Source: Tannerella sp.
Lineage (GTDB): Bacteria > Bacteroidota > Bacteroidia > Bacteroidales > Tannerellaceae
Length of the DNA: 8,402 bases
Reading direction: 5' to 3'
Assembly: GCA_031275525.1 (NCBI GenBank)
Contig: JAISOP010000044.1
Location: 1 to 8,402 of the forward strand
Shown: piece after piece, positions 1 to 6,368 of the stretch
Layout of the letters: the number at the start of each line of letters is the position of its first letter
Position numbering within the stretch: position 1 is the stretch's first letter
Notes under the pieces: generated by a model
The model's database searches: none
Told to the model about the DNA's origin: nothing
Seen by the model: the letters and a program-made list of their open reading frames with translations, nothing else
Program-made: the position numbers and the translations under genes

Positions 1-698
1 TCGAAACCATGCGGCGCGAAGGCTATGAGTTGCAGGTGGGACAGCCGCAGGTGATTATCAAGGATATCGACGGGCAGAAGGGCGAGCCGGTCGAGCAGTT
101 GACCATCAACCTGCCCGAAGACTGTGCCAGCCGCGCCATCGACACGGTGACGAGGCGGAAAGGCGAAATGTTGCAGATGGAAAATAAAAATGGCCGTATC
201 TTCCTCGAATTCATCATCCCTTCGCGTGGGATTATCGGTCTGAACAACCTGCTGTTGACGCTTTCGGCCGGTGAAGCTATCATTGCCCACCGTTTCCTGG
301 AGTTTCAGCCCTGGAAGGGAACCATCGAACGCCGCCAGAACGGTTCCATCATTGCCATGGAAGCCGGTACGGCGTTTGCCTACGCCCTGAACAACCTCCA
401 GTCACGCGGACGTTTCTTCATCGCTCCAGGCGAAGAGGTCTATGTCGGGCAGGTCGTCGGCGAGCATACCAAGGAAGGCGACTTGGTGGTGAATGTGACC
501 AAATCCAAGAAACAAACCAATATGCGGGCATCCGGGTCGGATGAAAAGGTCGCTTTGGCTCCGCCCGTGATGTTCAGCCTTGAAGATGCGTTGGAATATA
601 TCAAACTCGATGAATACGTCGAGGTGACGCCGCACTCTATGCGGATGCGGAAAATGGTCCTGGACGAAACGGAACGGAAAAGGCTGAATAAGGGGTGA
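1..698 (+). CDS. typA: Ribosome-associated translational GTPase TypA/BipA, 3' part (5' end outside window)
   Basis: This is the C-terminal part, about 230 residues, of TypA/BipA, a translation-factor GTPase that binds the 70S ribosome and supports ribosome assembly and stress or cold growth; family members are about 600 residues. The reading frame is open from base 3, so the gene starts upstream of the window and the first visible ATG (base 9) is internal. Visible family landmarks are the EF-G-like domain segment IPSRGIIGLNNLLLTLSAGE, then the BipA-specific C-terminal domain with GTAFAYALNNLQSRGRFF, the TKSKKQTNMRASGSDE block and the ending EYVEVTPHSMRMRK. These parallel the E. coli protein closely. 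The GTPase domain is not in view, so its nucleotide-binding motifs cannot be checked. The stop is TGA at 696-698. A hairpin follows 8 bases later, so the gene probably ends its own transcript. Confidence 0.96.
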   Translation, partial: ETMRREGYELQVGQPQVIIKDIDGQKGEPVEQLTINLPEDCASRAIDTVTRRKGEMLQMENKNGRIFLEFIIPSRGIIGLNNLLLTLSAGEAIIAHRFLEFQPWKGTIERRQNGSIIAMEAGTAFAYALNNLQSRGRFFIAPGEEVYVGQVVGEHTKEGDLVVNVTKSKKQTNMRASGSDEKVALAPPVMFSLEDALEYIKLDEYVEVTPHSMRMRKMVLDETERKRLNKG

Positions 699-705
699 AT
701 TTTCT

Positions 706-771
706 ATTCAAAGATTCAATGATTCAATGATTCCAAAAAAACGAGCCTTTTGAATGATTGAATCTTTGAAT
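706..771. repeat. Imperfect inverted repeat between typA and the helicase gene, possible terminator
   Basis: The arms at 706-727 and 750-771 are complementary over 22 positions with a single mismatch, around a 22-base A-rich loop. The left arm starts ATTCAAAGATTCAAT and the right arm ends ATTGAATCTTTGAAT. The left arm is also built from direct repeats of GATTCAAT at 713-720 and 721-728, with a third partial copy after them. The stem is AT-rich and has no clear trailing T run, so it is not a textbook intrinsic terminator, but it sits where typA transcription should end. The right arm contains AATCTTTG (761-768), one base off the Bacteroidota -7 octamer TAnnTTTG, so it could overlap a promoter for the downstream gene. 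It may instead be a dispersed intergenic repeat. Confidence 0.6.
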
Positions 772-796
772 TTTAGGGATTCCTCAAATTTCTTTT

Positions 797-3700
797 ATGC
801 TAACAATCTATCGTGCTTCTGCCGGCACCGGCAAGACTCATACGCTGACCAGGGAATACCTCCGCTTACTGTTCCGGGGGACAGATGTTCACTCCCGGAT
901 TCTTTCCGTGACATTCACCAACAAGGCTACGGAAGAAATGAAAAACCGCATCATCCGGGAACTGTATACACTGGCGTCCGGCTTGCCGTCGGACTTCTTG
1001 TCTCCGCTGACCGACCTGTACGGACAGACGGAAGCGCAGACTCGCACGCAGGCGCGGAAAATCATGATCCGTCTGCTGCACGATTACTCCGCTTTTCACA
1101 TCAGCACGATTGACCATTTCTTCCAACAAACCATGCGTGCCTTTATCCGCGAAATCGGTTTGCAGGGTAATTACCGCGTCGAGATGGACAGGGACCTTGT
1201 CCTGTCGGAATCCATCGACAGTCTGTTGGCCGGGTTGGACCGGAAGGAACACAAGCCGCTGCTGGAATGGCTCCTGCGGTTCAGCGAAGACAAGGTGGAA
1301 CGGGGGGAAACCTGGGACATTCGCGCCGAAGTCAAGAAACTCGGCGAGGAGCTTTTCAAGGAAAAATACAAGGCCTACAGCGACAAGATAGATAAGGATA
1401 TTGCCGACAAGCAGGCGCTCGGCCGCTACCGGGATACGCTGTATGCGCTGATTCGCGCCACCGAAGCCGAAGCCCGGCAAATCGGCGAACAGGGGATGGC
1501 CGCCCTGGTCCGCTACGGGTTGGAGCCGTCCGACTTCAGGGGGGGCAGCCGCTCGGCGCTGTTTTTTTTTGAACAGTTAGCCCGGGAGGGCATAACGTCC
1601 GCCCAGGGGAAAGTGAAAGAACCCTCCGCCACCTTCCGCGACATGGCCGTCCGACCGGACGCCTGCCATACCAAAACGACGCCCCCCCACAAACGGCAGG
1701 CCATCGAAGACGCCTGGAACGCCGAAGTGGGCGACTGTCTCCGGCGAACGGTCACTTTCTTCGACCACCTGACAAACTATTTCACCGCCCGCGAGATTAT
1801 ACGCTACTATTACACGCTGGGCATTCTTTCCGATATTTCCCGCCAGGTCAAGCAATGGTGCGAAGAGAAGAACTGCATGTTGATTGCCGACACGACTGAG
1901 TTGCTGAACCGGGTTATCGACGGTAGCGACGTCCCCTTTATCTACGAGAAAACCGGTACGCGTATCGACCACTACATGATTGACGAGTTCCAGGACACCA
2001 GCGAGATGCAGTGGCACAATTTCCGTCCGCTGGTGCACGAAAGCCTGGCCTGCCGACACGACAACCTGATTGTGGGCGACATCAAGCAAAGCATTTACCG
2101 CTTCCGCAATTCCGACTGGACGCTGCTGGACGAGAAAGTACAGGAGGACTTTACCGCCGAACAGACAACCGAGGAGACGCTGGCGGAGAACTGGCGCAGC
2201 CACCGGCTCATCGTCGAGTTCAACAACACGTTTTTCTCCATCGCGCCCACCTTGCTGCAACAGCGCTACAATGAAGGGCTGGACAAGTCTGCGCTCAGCC
2301 CCGAACAGCGCCGGCGCTTTGCAAACAAAATCATTTCGGCCTATAACCGGAGTTTCCTACAGGTATCGCCGCCATTCCGCTCGAAAGACGGTCATGTACG
2401 GATCGAACTGCTGTCCGGCAGCGACGGGGTCAGCTGGAAAGAAGAGGCGATGCTCCGCCTGCCGGCGGTGATTGAACGGCTACAGGACAGCGGCTACGCC
2501 TTGCGCGACATCGCCATCCTGGTACGTACCCGGGCGGAAGGGAGGCTGGCGGCGGAAACGCTACTGGCCTACCAAAGCGCACATCCCGCGACGCGCTATC
2601 ACTACGAAATCATCTCGGAAGATGCGCTGGAGTTGGGCAGTTCGCGTTCCGTCCGGTTCATGGCCGGCATGTTGCACTACCTGAACCGGCCGGACGACCC
2701 TGCCGCGAGCCGGAGGGCACGGATCGCCTTCGTCCTCTTGCGCCGGGAGACGCAGGAGGCGCCGGAAAGGCTTTCGTTTGCAGAAGAAATCAAGGCGGAT
2801 TTCCCGGAGGAAACAATCGCCGGACTACGGAAACTGTCGCACCGTTCGCCCTATGAAATGGCTGAAGGGATTTACCGGCTTTTCGAGACGGTTTTCCCGG
2901 AAAACGAACAAATCTTCATCCAGTCCTTCCTGGACCTGGTGGCCGGATATGCGGAAAAGGAGCCGGCCGGGATGGACAAGTTTCTCCAATGGTGGAAGGA
3001 AACGGGATGGCAGACGAAAATTGCCATGCCCGACACGCAGAACGCCATCCGCATCCTGACCATCCACAAGTCGAAGGGATTAGGTTTCAAGGCCGTCATC
3101 ATCCCGTTCGGCGACTGGGAGGCCGACCAGAAAAGCGGTTCCATCCTCTGGTGCCGTCCGCAGGAAGCGCCCTTCAATCAACTGCACCTGGCGCCGGTCG
3201 GCTACTCCGGCGCGTTGAACAGGACGCTTTTTGCGGAAGAATATTATCACGAGAAACTTCATGCCTATATTGACAACCTAAACGCGCTCTATGTGGCATT
3301 CACCCGCGCCAAGGAAGAACTGATTGTCTTCGTGCCCGGCGAGGAAGTGCGGCCGGCGAAAGCCATTTCCCAGCTGATTCGCGAGAGCCTCCGGGAGACC
3401 GGCATCACGACCGCGGCCGGCGGCGAGGCGTTGCAGCCCTTGGCCGGGGGATTCCGTGCGGAGGAAGGCCTTTTCGAGTGGGGCAACTGGTGGCCTGCGC
3501 AGCCCGGCGGCGGGGATGCTGCGGAAGAATTGCCGGTGCGCCGTCTCCCTTCCGTCCTTCCGGACGAGCGGATACACTTACACCTGCACCGCCAAGGGGG
3601 TTTTTTTGACGACAGCCGGCGGCGCTACGGCGTGCTGATGCACGACCTGCTGAGCGGTATCCGTACCGTGGCCGACATCCGCCCGGTCGTGGCGGCGAAG

Positions 3701-4045
3701 GAAGCCGGCGGTGAAATCAATCGCAGGGAAGCAGCCGAATGGGTCGAACGCCTGGAGAGGTTGTTAAGTAAGCCGGAAGTAAGCAGATGGTTCGACGGCT
3801 CAATACGCGTGCTCAATGAAGCGGAAATCCTGTTCGACAACGGGAAGTCGGGACGTCCCGACCGGATCATGATGACGGACGACTGCGTCCAGGTGGTTGA
3901 CTACAAGTCCGGGGAACAGAAGGACGCCCGCCATCGCCGGCAAATAAGCCATTATTGCGAACTGATCCGCCGCATGGGTTACGGACGGGTGAACGGCTAT
4001 CTGTGGTATGTGGAACTGGATGAAATAGAGAAAGTCGTCGTCTAA
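797..4045 (+). CDS. addA: RecB/AddA-type UvrD-family helicase with C-terminal PD-(D/E)XK nuclease domain
   Basis: This 1082-residue protein is a probable ATP-driven DNA helicase-nuclease for processing double-strand breaks before RecA loading. Superfamily 1A motifs appear in order: Walker A ASAGTGKT (residues 7-14), motif Ia TFTNKATEEM (39-48), Walker B with IDEFQDTS (395-402), motif III GDIKQSIYRFR (427-437), ENWRS (464-468), motif V ILTIHKSKGLGF (753-764) and motif VI LYVAFTRAKEE (831-841). The nuclease domain follows with VLMHDLL (His949), GRPDRI (Asp1022), VVDYKSGE (Asp1035, Lys1037) and QISHY (Gln1049, Tyr1053), which is the RecB/AddA-type arrangement. The extreme N-terminus lacks a UvrD Q-motif and resembles the RecB start. 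No AddB or RecC partner gene is in the window, so the symbol is by family only. The ATG at 797 lies just before the Walker A region and has no Shine-Dalgarno, as usual in this phylum. A run of nine T and two runs of seven G or C lie in the poorly conserved part around residues 248-297. Confidence 0.9.
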   Translation: MLTIYRASAGTGKTHTLTREYLRLLFRGTDVHSRILSVTFTNKATEEMKNRIIRELYTLASGLPSDFLSPLTDLYGQTEAQTRTQARKIMIRLLHDYSAFHISTIDHFFQQTMRAFIREIGLQGNYRVEMDRDLVLSESIDSLLAGLDRKEHKPLLEWLLRFSEDKVERGETWDIRAEVKKLGEELFKEKYKAYSDKIDKDIADKQALGRYRDTLYALIRATEAEARQIGEQGMAALVRYGLEPSDFRGGSRSALFFFEQLAREGITSAQGKVKEPSATFRDMAVRPDACHTKTTPPHKRQAIEDAWNAEVGDCLRRTVTFFDHLTNYFTAREIIRYYYTLGILSDISRQVKQWCEEKNCMLIADTTELLNRVIDGSDVPFIYEKTGTRIDHYMIDEFQDTSEMQWHNFRPLVHESLACRHDNLIVGDIKQSIYRFRNSDWTLLDEKVQEDFTAEQTTEETLAENWRSHRLIVEFNNTFFSIAPTLLQQRYNEGLDKSALSPEQRRRFANKIISAYNRSFLQVSPPFRSKDGHVRIELLSGSDGVSWKEEAMLRLPAVIERLQDSGYALRDIAILVRTRAEGRLAAETLLAYQSAHPATRYHYEIISEDALELGSSRSVRFMAGMLHYLNRPDDPAASRRARIAFVLLRRETQEAPERLSFAEEIKADFPEETIAGLRKLSHRSPYEMAEGIYRLFETVFPENEQIFIQSFLDLVAGYAEKEPAGMDKFLQWWKETGWQTKIAMPDTQNAIRILTIHKSKGLGFKAVIIPFGDWEADQKSGSILWCRPQEAPFNQLHLAPVGYSGALNRTLFAEEYYHEKLHAYIDNLNALYVAFTRAKEELIVFVPGEEVRPAKAISQLIRESLRETGITTAAGGEALQPLAGGFRAEEGLFEWGNWWPAQPGGGDAAEELPVRRLPSVLPDERIHLHLHRQGGFFDDSRRRYGVLMHDLLSGIRTVADIRPVVAAKEAGGEINRREAAEWVERLERLLSKPEVSRWFDGSIRVLNEAEILFDNGKSGRPDRIMMTDDCVQVVDYKSGEQKDARHRRQISHYCELIRRMGYGRVNGYLWYVELDEIEKVVV

Positions 4046-4048
4046 ACA

Positions 4049-4080
4049 TTTTTTATTCTCGCCAAAAAAGAATACTTTTG
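4049..4080 (+). promoter_or_regulatory. Bacteroidota-type promoter candidate for psd-pssA
   Basis: TACTTTTG at 4073-4080 matches the Bacteroidota -7 consensus TAnnTTTG exactly. A run of six T (4049-4054) stands 18 bases upstream, roughly where the -33 TTTG element is expected, though it lacks the G. Transcription would start near 4086, about 15 bases before the psd ATG. The site lies just after the helicase stop codon, suggesting that psd-pssA is transcribed separately from the helicase gene. The match is by eye only. Confidence 0.6.
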
Positions 4081-4100
4081 CGACCATATTTGCAAAGAGC

Positions 4101-4790
4101 ATGAAAGTACATAAAGAAGGAACCGGTTTGCTGTTGTCACTGTTCACATTTTTGTTCGTCGTCAACCTGACGCTCTATTACACGGTGGGCAAGGGATACC
4201 TGTTCTCTATTTCCCTGTCGCTATCGGTTGCACTGTTTCTGCTGGCGCTGAATTTCTTCCGGAGTCCGTTCCGCCGCTTTCCCTACGATTCGGAGGGGCT
4301 GGTGATTGCGCCGGCCGACGGGGTGGTGGTTGCCATCGAGGAAGTCATGGAAAACGAATATTTCCACGAGAAACGGCTGCAAATCTCCATCTTCATGTCC
4401 ATCTTCAACGTCCACGCCAACTGGTTCCCGGTCAACGGCGCCGTGAGCCACGTATCACACCAGCCGGGCCGTTTCCGGGCGGCCTACCTGCCCAAAAGCA
4501 GTACGGAAAACGAACGCTCGACGATCGTCATCACCACACGGCACAACGTGGACGTGCTGGCACGCCAGATCGCCGGCGCCCTGGCACGCCGGGTGGTGAC
4601 CTATGCCCGGGTGGGCGAATCGTGCCACGTGGACGAGCAGATGGGTTTCATCAAGTTCGGTTCGCGCGTTGATCTCTTTCTGCCGGCCGGCACGGAGGTA
4701 CTGGTGGAAATGGACCAGAAGGTGACGGGCAACCAGACGCCCGTAGCACGCCTCCACAAAATCAATTACGACTATTCCGCCCCGCTGTGA
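4101..4790 (+). CDS. psd: Phosphatidylserine decarboxylase proenzyme (short type)
   Basis: Psd converts phosphatidylserine to phosphatidylethanolamine at the inner membrane. The 229-residue proenzyme is expected to cleave itself, turning a serine into the pyruvoyl cofactor. The cleavage site is visible as FGSRVDLFLP, so the break would fall between Gly187 and Ser188, giving a large beta chain and an alpha chain of 42 residues. Other conserved pieces are PADG (Asp73) and the histidine in NVHANWFPVNG (His105), which fit the Asp-His-Ser triad described for the family. Two hydrophobic segments at about residues 9-29 and 33-52 should anchor the N-terminus in the membrane. The FGSR site and the short length match the compact form of the enzyme rather than the longer LGST type of E. 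coli. The stop overlaps the start of pssA, the enzyme for the preceding step, so the two are probably translationally coupled. A promoter-like octamer lies 20 bases upstream of the ATG. Confidence 0.95.
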   Translation: MKVHKEGTGLLLSLFTFLFVVNLTLYYTVGKGYLFSISLSLSVALFLLALNFFRSPFRRFPYDSEGLVIAPADGVVVAIEEVMENEYFHEKRLQISIFMSIFNVHANWFPVNGAVSHVSHQPGRFRAAYLPKSSTENERSTIVITTRHNVDVLARQIAGALARRVVTYARVGESCHVDEQMGFIKFGSRVDLFLPAGTEVLVEMDQKVTGNQTPVARLHKINYDYSAPL

Positions 4791-5548
4791 GACTGCGAAA
4801 ACACGTGCCCAACGCGCTGACGTGCGCCAACCTGCTTTGCGGATGCTATGCCTGCATCCTGGCGCTGGACGGACAGCCGGCCGGCGCGATGGCGGCTATT
4901 TTTGCCGCAGCGGGTTTTGATTTCATCGACGGTCTGGCCGCACGGCTGCTGAACGCCTGTTCCCCCATCGGCAAAGACCTTGACTCGCTGGCAGACGTGG
5001 TCAGTTTCGGCGTTGCGCCGGGCCTGATGCTGTTCGACTTCCTCGACCGCACGCAGAAAACGGTGGACTGGAATCATCCCCTCTGCGGCAAACTGTCTCT
5101 TTTGGCGGCATTCGCGATTCCCGTCTTTTCCGCCCTGCGCCTGGCACGCTTCAACAACGACGCACGCCAGCATACCTCCTTCATCGGCTTGCCTGTGCCG
5201 GCACATGCCCTTTTCTGGGCTTCGCTGCTCTTTCTTGTCACGCCGTCCGCCACTCCCGCCGCTTTACCGGAATGGCTGGAAGCAGACCTGCCGGACTGGG
5301 CGAGCGGGATACCGCCGGCAACACTACTGGCGCTGGCCGGCTTGCTGGCCCTGGGTTCCTCCGTGCTGCTTGTGGCCAATATCCCGATGTTCTCCCTGAA
5401 ATTCAAGTCGCTTCGCCTGAAAGAGAACCGGATGCAATACGCCCTGCTGCTGTTTACCGCAGCAGGGATCGCGTTTTTCGGCATCGGCGGCATCACACTC
5501 TCCGTGATCCTCTACGTTGCCTTGTCAATTTTTAACAAGCGCAACTAA
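4787..5548 (+). CDS. pssA: CDP-diacylglycerol--serine O-phosphatidyltransferase
   Basis: PssA makes phosphatidylserine and CMP from CDP-diacylglycerol and L-serine, and feeds the product to Psd. The 253-residue protein carries the full CDP-alcohol phosphotransferase signature D-x2-DG-x2-AR-x8-G-x3-D-x3-D, seen as Asp45, Asp48-Gly49, Ala52-Arg53, Gly62, Asp66 and Asp70. The aspartates bind the divalent metals and the CDP group. The N-terminal HVPNALTCANLLCGC is typical of the membrane-integral PssA type, and several hydrophobic helices follow, with clear ones at about 130-150, 178-198 and 218-248. The start is a GTG at 4787 that shares four bases (GTGA) with the psd stop; no ATG-initiated start fits the conserved N-terminus. 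A promoter-like octamer for the next gene begins 12 bases past the stop. Confidence 0.95.
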   Translation: MRLRKHVPNALTCANLLCGCYACILALDGQPAGAMAAIFAAAGFDFIDGLAARLLNACSPIGKDLDSLADVVSFGVAPGLMLFDFLDRTQKTVDWNHPLCGKLSLLAAFAIPVFSALRLARFNNDARQHTSFIGLPVPAHALFWASLLFLVTPSATPAALPEWLEADLPDWASGIPPATLLALAGLLALGSSVLLVANIPMFSLKFKSLRLKENRMQYALLLFTAAGIAFFGIGGITLSVILYVALSIFNKRN

Positions 5549-5559
5549 GCGGGAATACC

Positions 5560-5567
5560 TATCTTTG
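5560..5567 (+). promoter_or_regulatory. Bacteroidota -7 promoter element candidate for the DUF4834 gene
   Basis: TATCTTTG matches TAnnTTTG exactly and lies 22 bases before the ATG of the next gene, inside the 40-base gap after pssA. A T-rich stretch at 5529-5533 is the nearest candidate for the -33 element, but the spacing of about 26 bases is long. The gene may therefore be expressed both from this site and by read-through from psd-pssA. Confidence 0.5.
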
Positions 5568-5588
5568 TAGCATTCAAACGGATTATAT

Positions 5589-5828
5589 ATGTTTAAGTTC
5601 CTTGTATTTTTGTTTATGTTCTTCCTGATCCTGGTTTCGCTACTGGGATTCTCCGCCCTGCGAGCTTTCAAGGCCATTCTTTTCGGGAATCCGAAAAAAC
5701 GAACTCAATCACATGCTTCCTCTGCCGGTCGGCGACGCCCGCAGAACAACCCCTCACGCCCTTCCCGCCGGAAAATCATTTCCAAAGAAGAAGGGGAATA
5801 CATTGACTACGAAGAGGTCAATGACTGA
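5589..5828 (+). CDS. DUF4834 family small membrane-anchored protein
   Basis: This 79-residue protein resembles the DUF4834 family, small Bacteroidota proteins of unknown function commonly found beside phosphatidylserine metabolism genes. Residues 2-24 form one strongly hydrophobic segment, either a transmembrane anchor or an uncleaved signal. A basic, proline- and arginine-rich linker (about 35-62, with KKR, GRRR and RPSRR) is followed by the conserved acidic tail EEGEYIDYEEV (67-77). The design suggests a membrane anchor with a cytosolic charged tail, but topology cannot be decided from sequence. The start at 5589 gives the hydrophobic segment immediately and follows an AT-rich leader with a promoter-like octamer. 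No enzymatic motif is visible. Its placement right after psd-pssA hints at a role in membrane or envelope biology, which is inference only. Confidence 0.85.
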   Translation: MFKFLVFLFMFFLILVSLLGFSALRAFKAILFGNPKKRTQSHASSAGRRRPQNNPSRPSRRKIISKEEGEYIDYEEVND

Positions 5829-5925
5829 CCCGCCTCAGTGGTGGAACTTGACCCTCCCGGCGTATGATTTCCCCCAGTCCCTAAAAGCCCATTTAAATTG
5901 AGAGTTGAGAGTTATTTTAGCCAAC

Positions 5926-5963
5926 CTCTCCCCCGACCCCTCTCCACAAGGAGAGGGGGAGAG
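5926..5963. terminator. Pyrimidine/purine hairpin with two alternative stems, possible bidirectional terminator
   Basis: CCCCTCTCC (5937-5945) pairs perfectly with GGAGAGGGG (5950-5958) around an ACAA tetraloop. CTCTCCCCC (5926-5934) pairs perfectly with GGGGGAGAG (5955-5963). The two 9-bp stems share bases 5955-5958, so both cannot form completely at once. The position about 100 bases past the DUF4834 stop in a convergent gap suits a terminator, but there is no following T run. The sequence looks like a widespread type of GC-rich intergenic hairpin. Confidence 0.5.
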
Positions 5964-6010
5964 TGACGTCGATTTACAACACACACCCTCTGCATTGTTT
6001 TTGTCCTCAC

Positions 6011-6286
6011 GCATACGTATGATCGGAAAATACGCATACGTATGATCCGATTATACGCATACGGATGATCGGAAAATACGCATACGTATGATCCGATTAT
6101 ACGCATACGTATGATCGGAAAATACGCATACGTATGATCCGATTATACGCATACGGATAATCGGATTGTCCGCATACGGGTAATCGGATTGTCCGCATAC
6201 GGGCAATCCGATTGTCCGCATACGGACAATTGGAATGGAAGCATACTTCCGGTCGGAATGGAAGCATACTTCCAATCGGATTATAC
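6011..6286. repeat. Tandem array of twelve 23-base units that form CATA-loop hairpins
   Basis: Twelve contiguous 23-base units begin at 6011, 6034, 6057, 6080, 6103, 6126, 6149, 6172, 6195, 6218, 6241 and 6264. Every unit starts with GCATAC; the next bases vary and most units have a central ATCGGA or ATCCGA. The array has no spacers. At each of the eleven internal junctions, the 3' end of one unit plus G pairs with the next unit across an invariant CATA loop. There are three arm types: ATACG/CGTAT in units 1-6, GTCCG with CGGAC or CGGGC in units 7-10, and GGAAG/CTTCC in units 10-12. The best hairpin has 19-base arms (6177-6195 and 6200-6218) pairing throughout with three G-T wobbles. A degenerate thirteenth unit starts GCATTG at 6287. 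The array lies 83 bases past the regulator stop codon. It could act as RNA or DNA hairpins, a chain of protein-binding sites, or a minisatellite derived from a REP-like element. Confidence 0.92.
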
Positions 6287-6304
6287 GCATTGTCGTGCTC
6301 GTAG

Positions 6305-6323
6305 GGGCGTATCGCATACGCCC
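6305..6323. repeat. Perfect 8-bp hairpin GGGCGTAT-CGC-ATACGCCC
   Basis: GGGCGTAT (6305-6312) and ATACGCCC (6316-6323) are exact reverse complements around a 3-base CGC loop. The right half contains GCATACG, the same word that opens most array units, so the hairpin may be a diverged end of the array or a separate dispersed palindrome beside it. It lies 45 bases past the response regulator stop on the minus strand. There is no T run on either side, so termination is uncertain. Confidence 0.65.
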
Positions 6324-6324
6324 T

Positions 6325-6348
6325 CATTGCCAACATAGACGAGCAATG
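6325..6348. terminator. Short hairpin just downstream of the response regulator gene, weak terminator candidate
   Basis: CATTGC (6325-6330) and GCAATG (6343-6348) are exact reverse complements with a 12-base loop. The hairpin starts 21 bases past the response regulator stop on the minus strand. The stem is short and no T run follows, so this is only a weak candidate for ending the two-component operon. Confidence 0.3.
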
Positions 6349-6368
6349 TCCGTCGTGCAAGTGGTTGC

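Larger units (their letters stand above)
5829..6368. other. Convergent intergenic region of 540 bases with structured repeats
   Basis: This gap separates the plus-strand DUF4834 gene from the minus-strand response regulator gene. Bases 5829-5925 show nothing recognisable except a tandem GAGAGTT pair (5900-5913). A competing-hairpin element (5926-5963), a 23-base tandem array (6011-6286) and two short hairpins (6305-6323 and 6325-6348) follow, each listed separately. No convincing coding sequence lies here. The open frames through the array arise because its unit contains no minus-strand stop codon in any frame. Confidence 0.8.

Noticed and set aside
866..2260. Long minus-strand open frames of 204 and 227 codons inside the helicase gene
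   Set aside because: They lie opposite a gene with all its conserved helicase motifs and arise from its GC-rich third positions; their products show no recognisable domain.
5713..5901. 62-codon plus-strand open frame overlapping the DUF4834 gene
   Set aside because: Out of frame with a recognisable family member and low-complexity in composition.
6011..6286. CRISPR array
   Set aside because: The 23-base units are contiguous with no unique spacers, they vary internally, and no cas gene is near.
5912..6360. Minus-strand open frames through the 23-base array with repeated peptides
   Set aside because: The unit lacks a minus-strand stop, so all three frames stay open. The peptides are a by-product of a 23-base period cycling through frames, with no conserved single frame.
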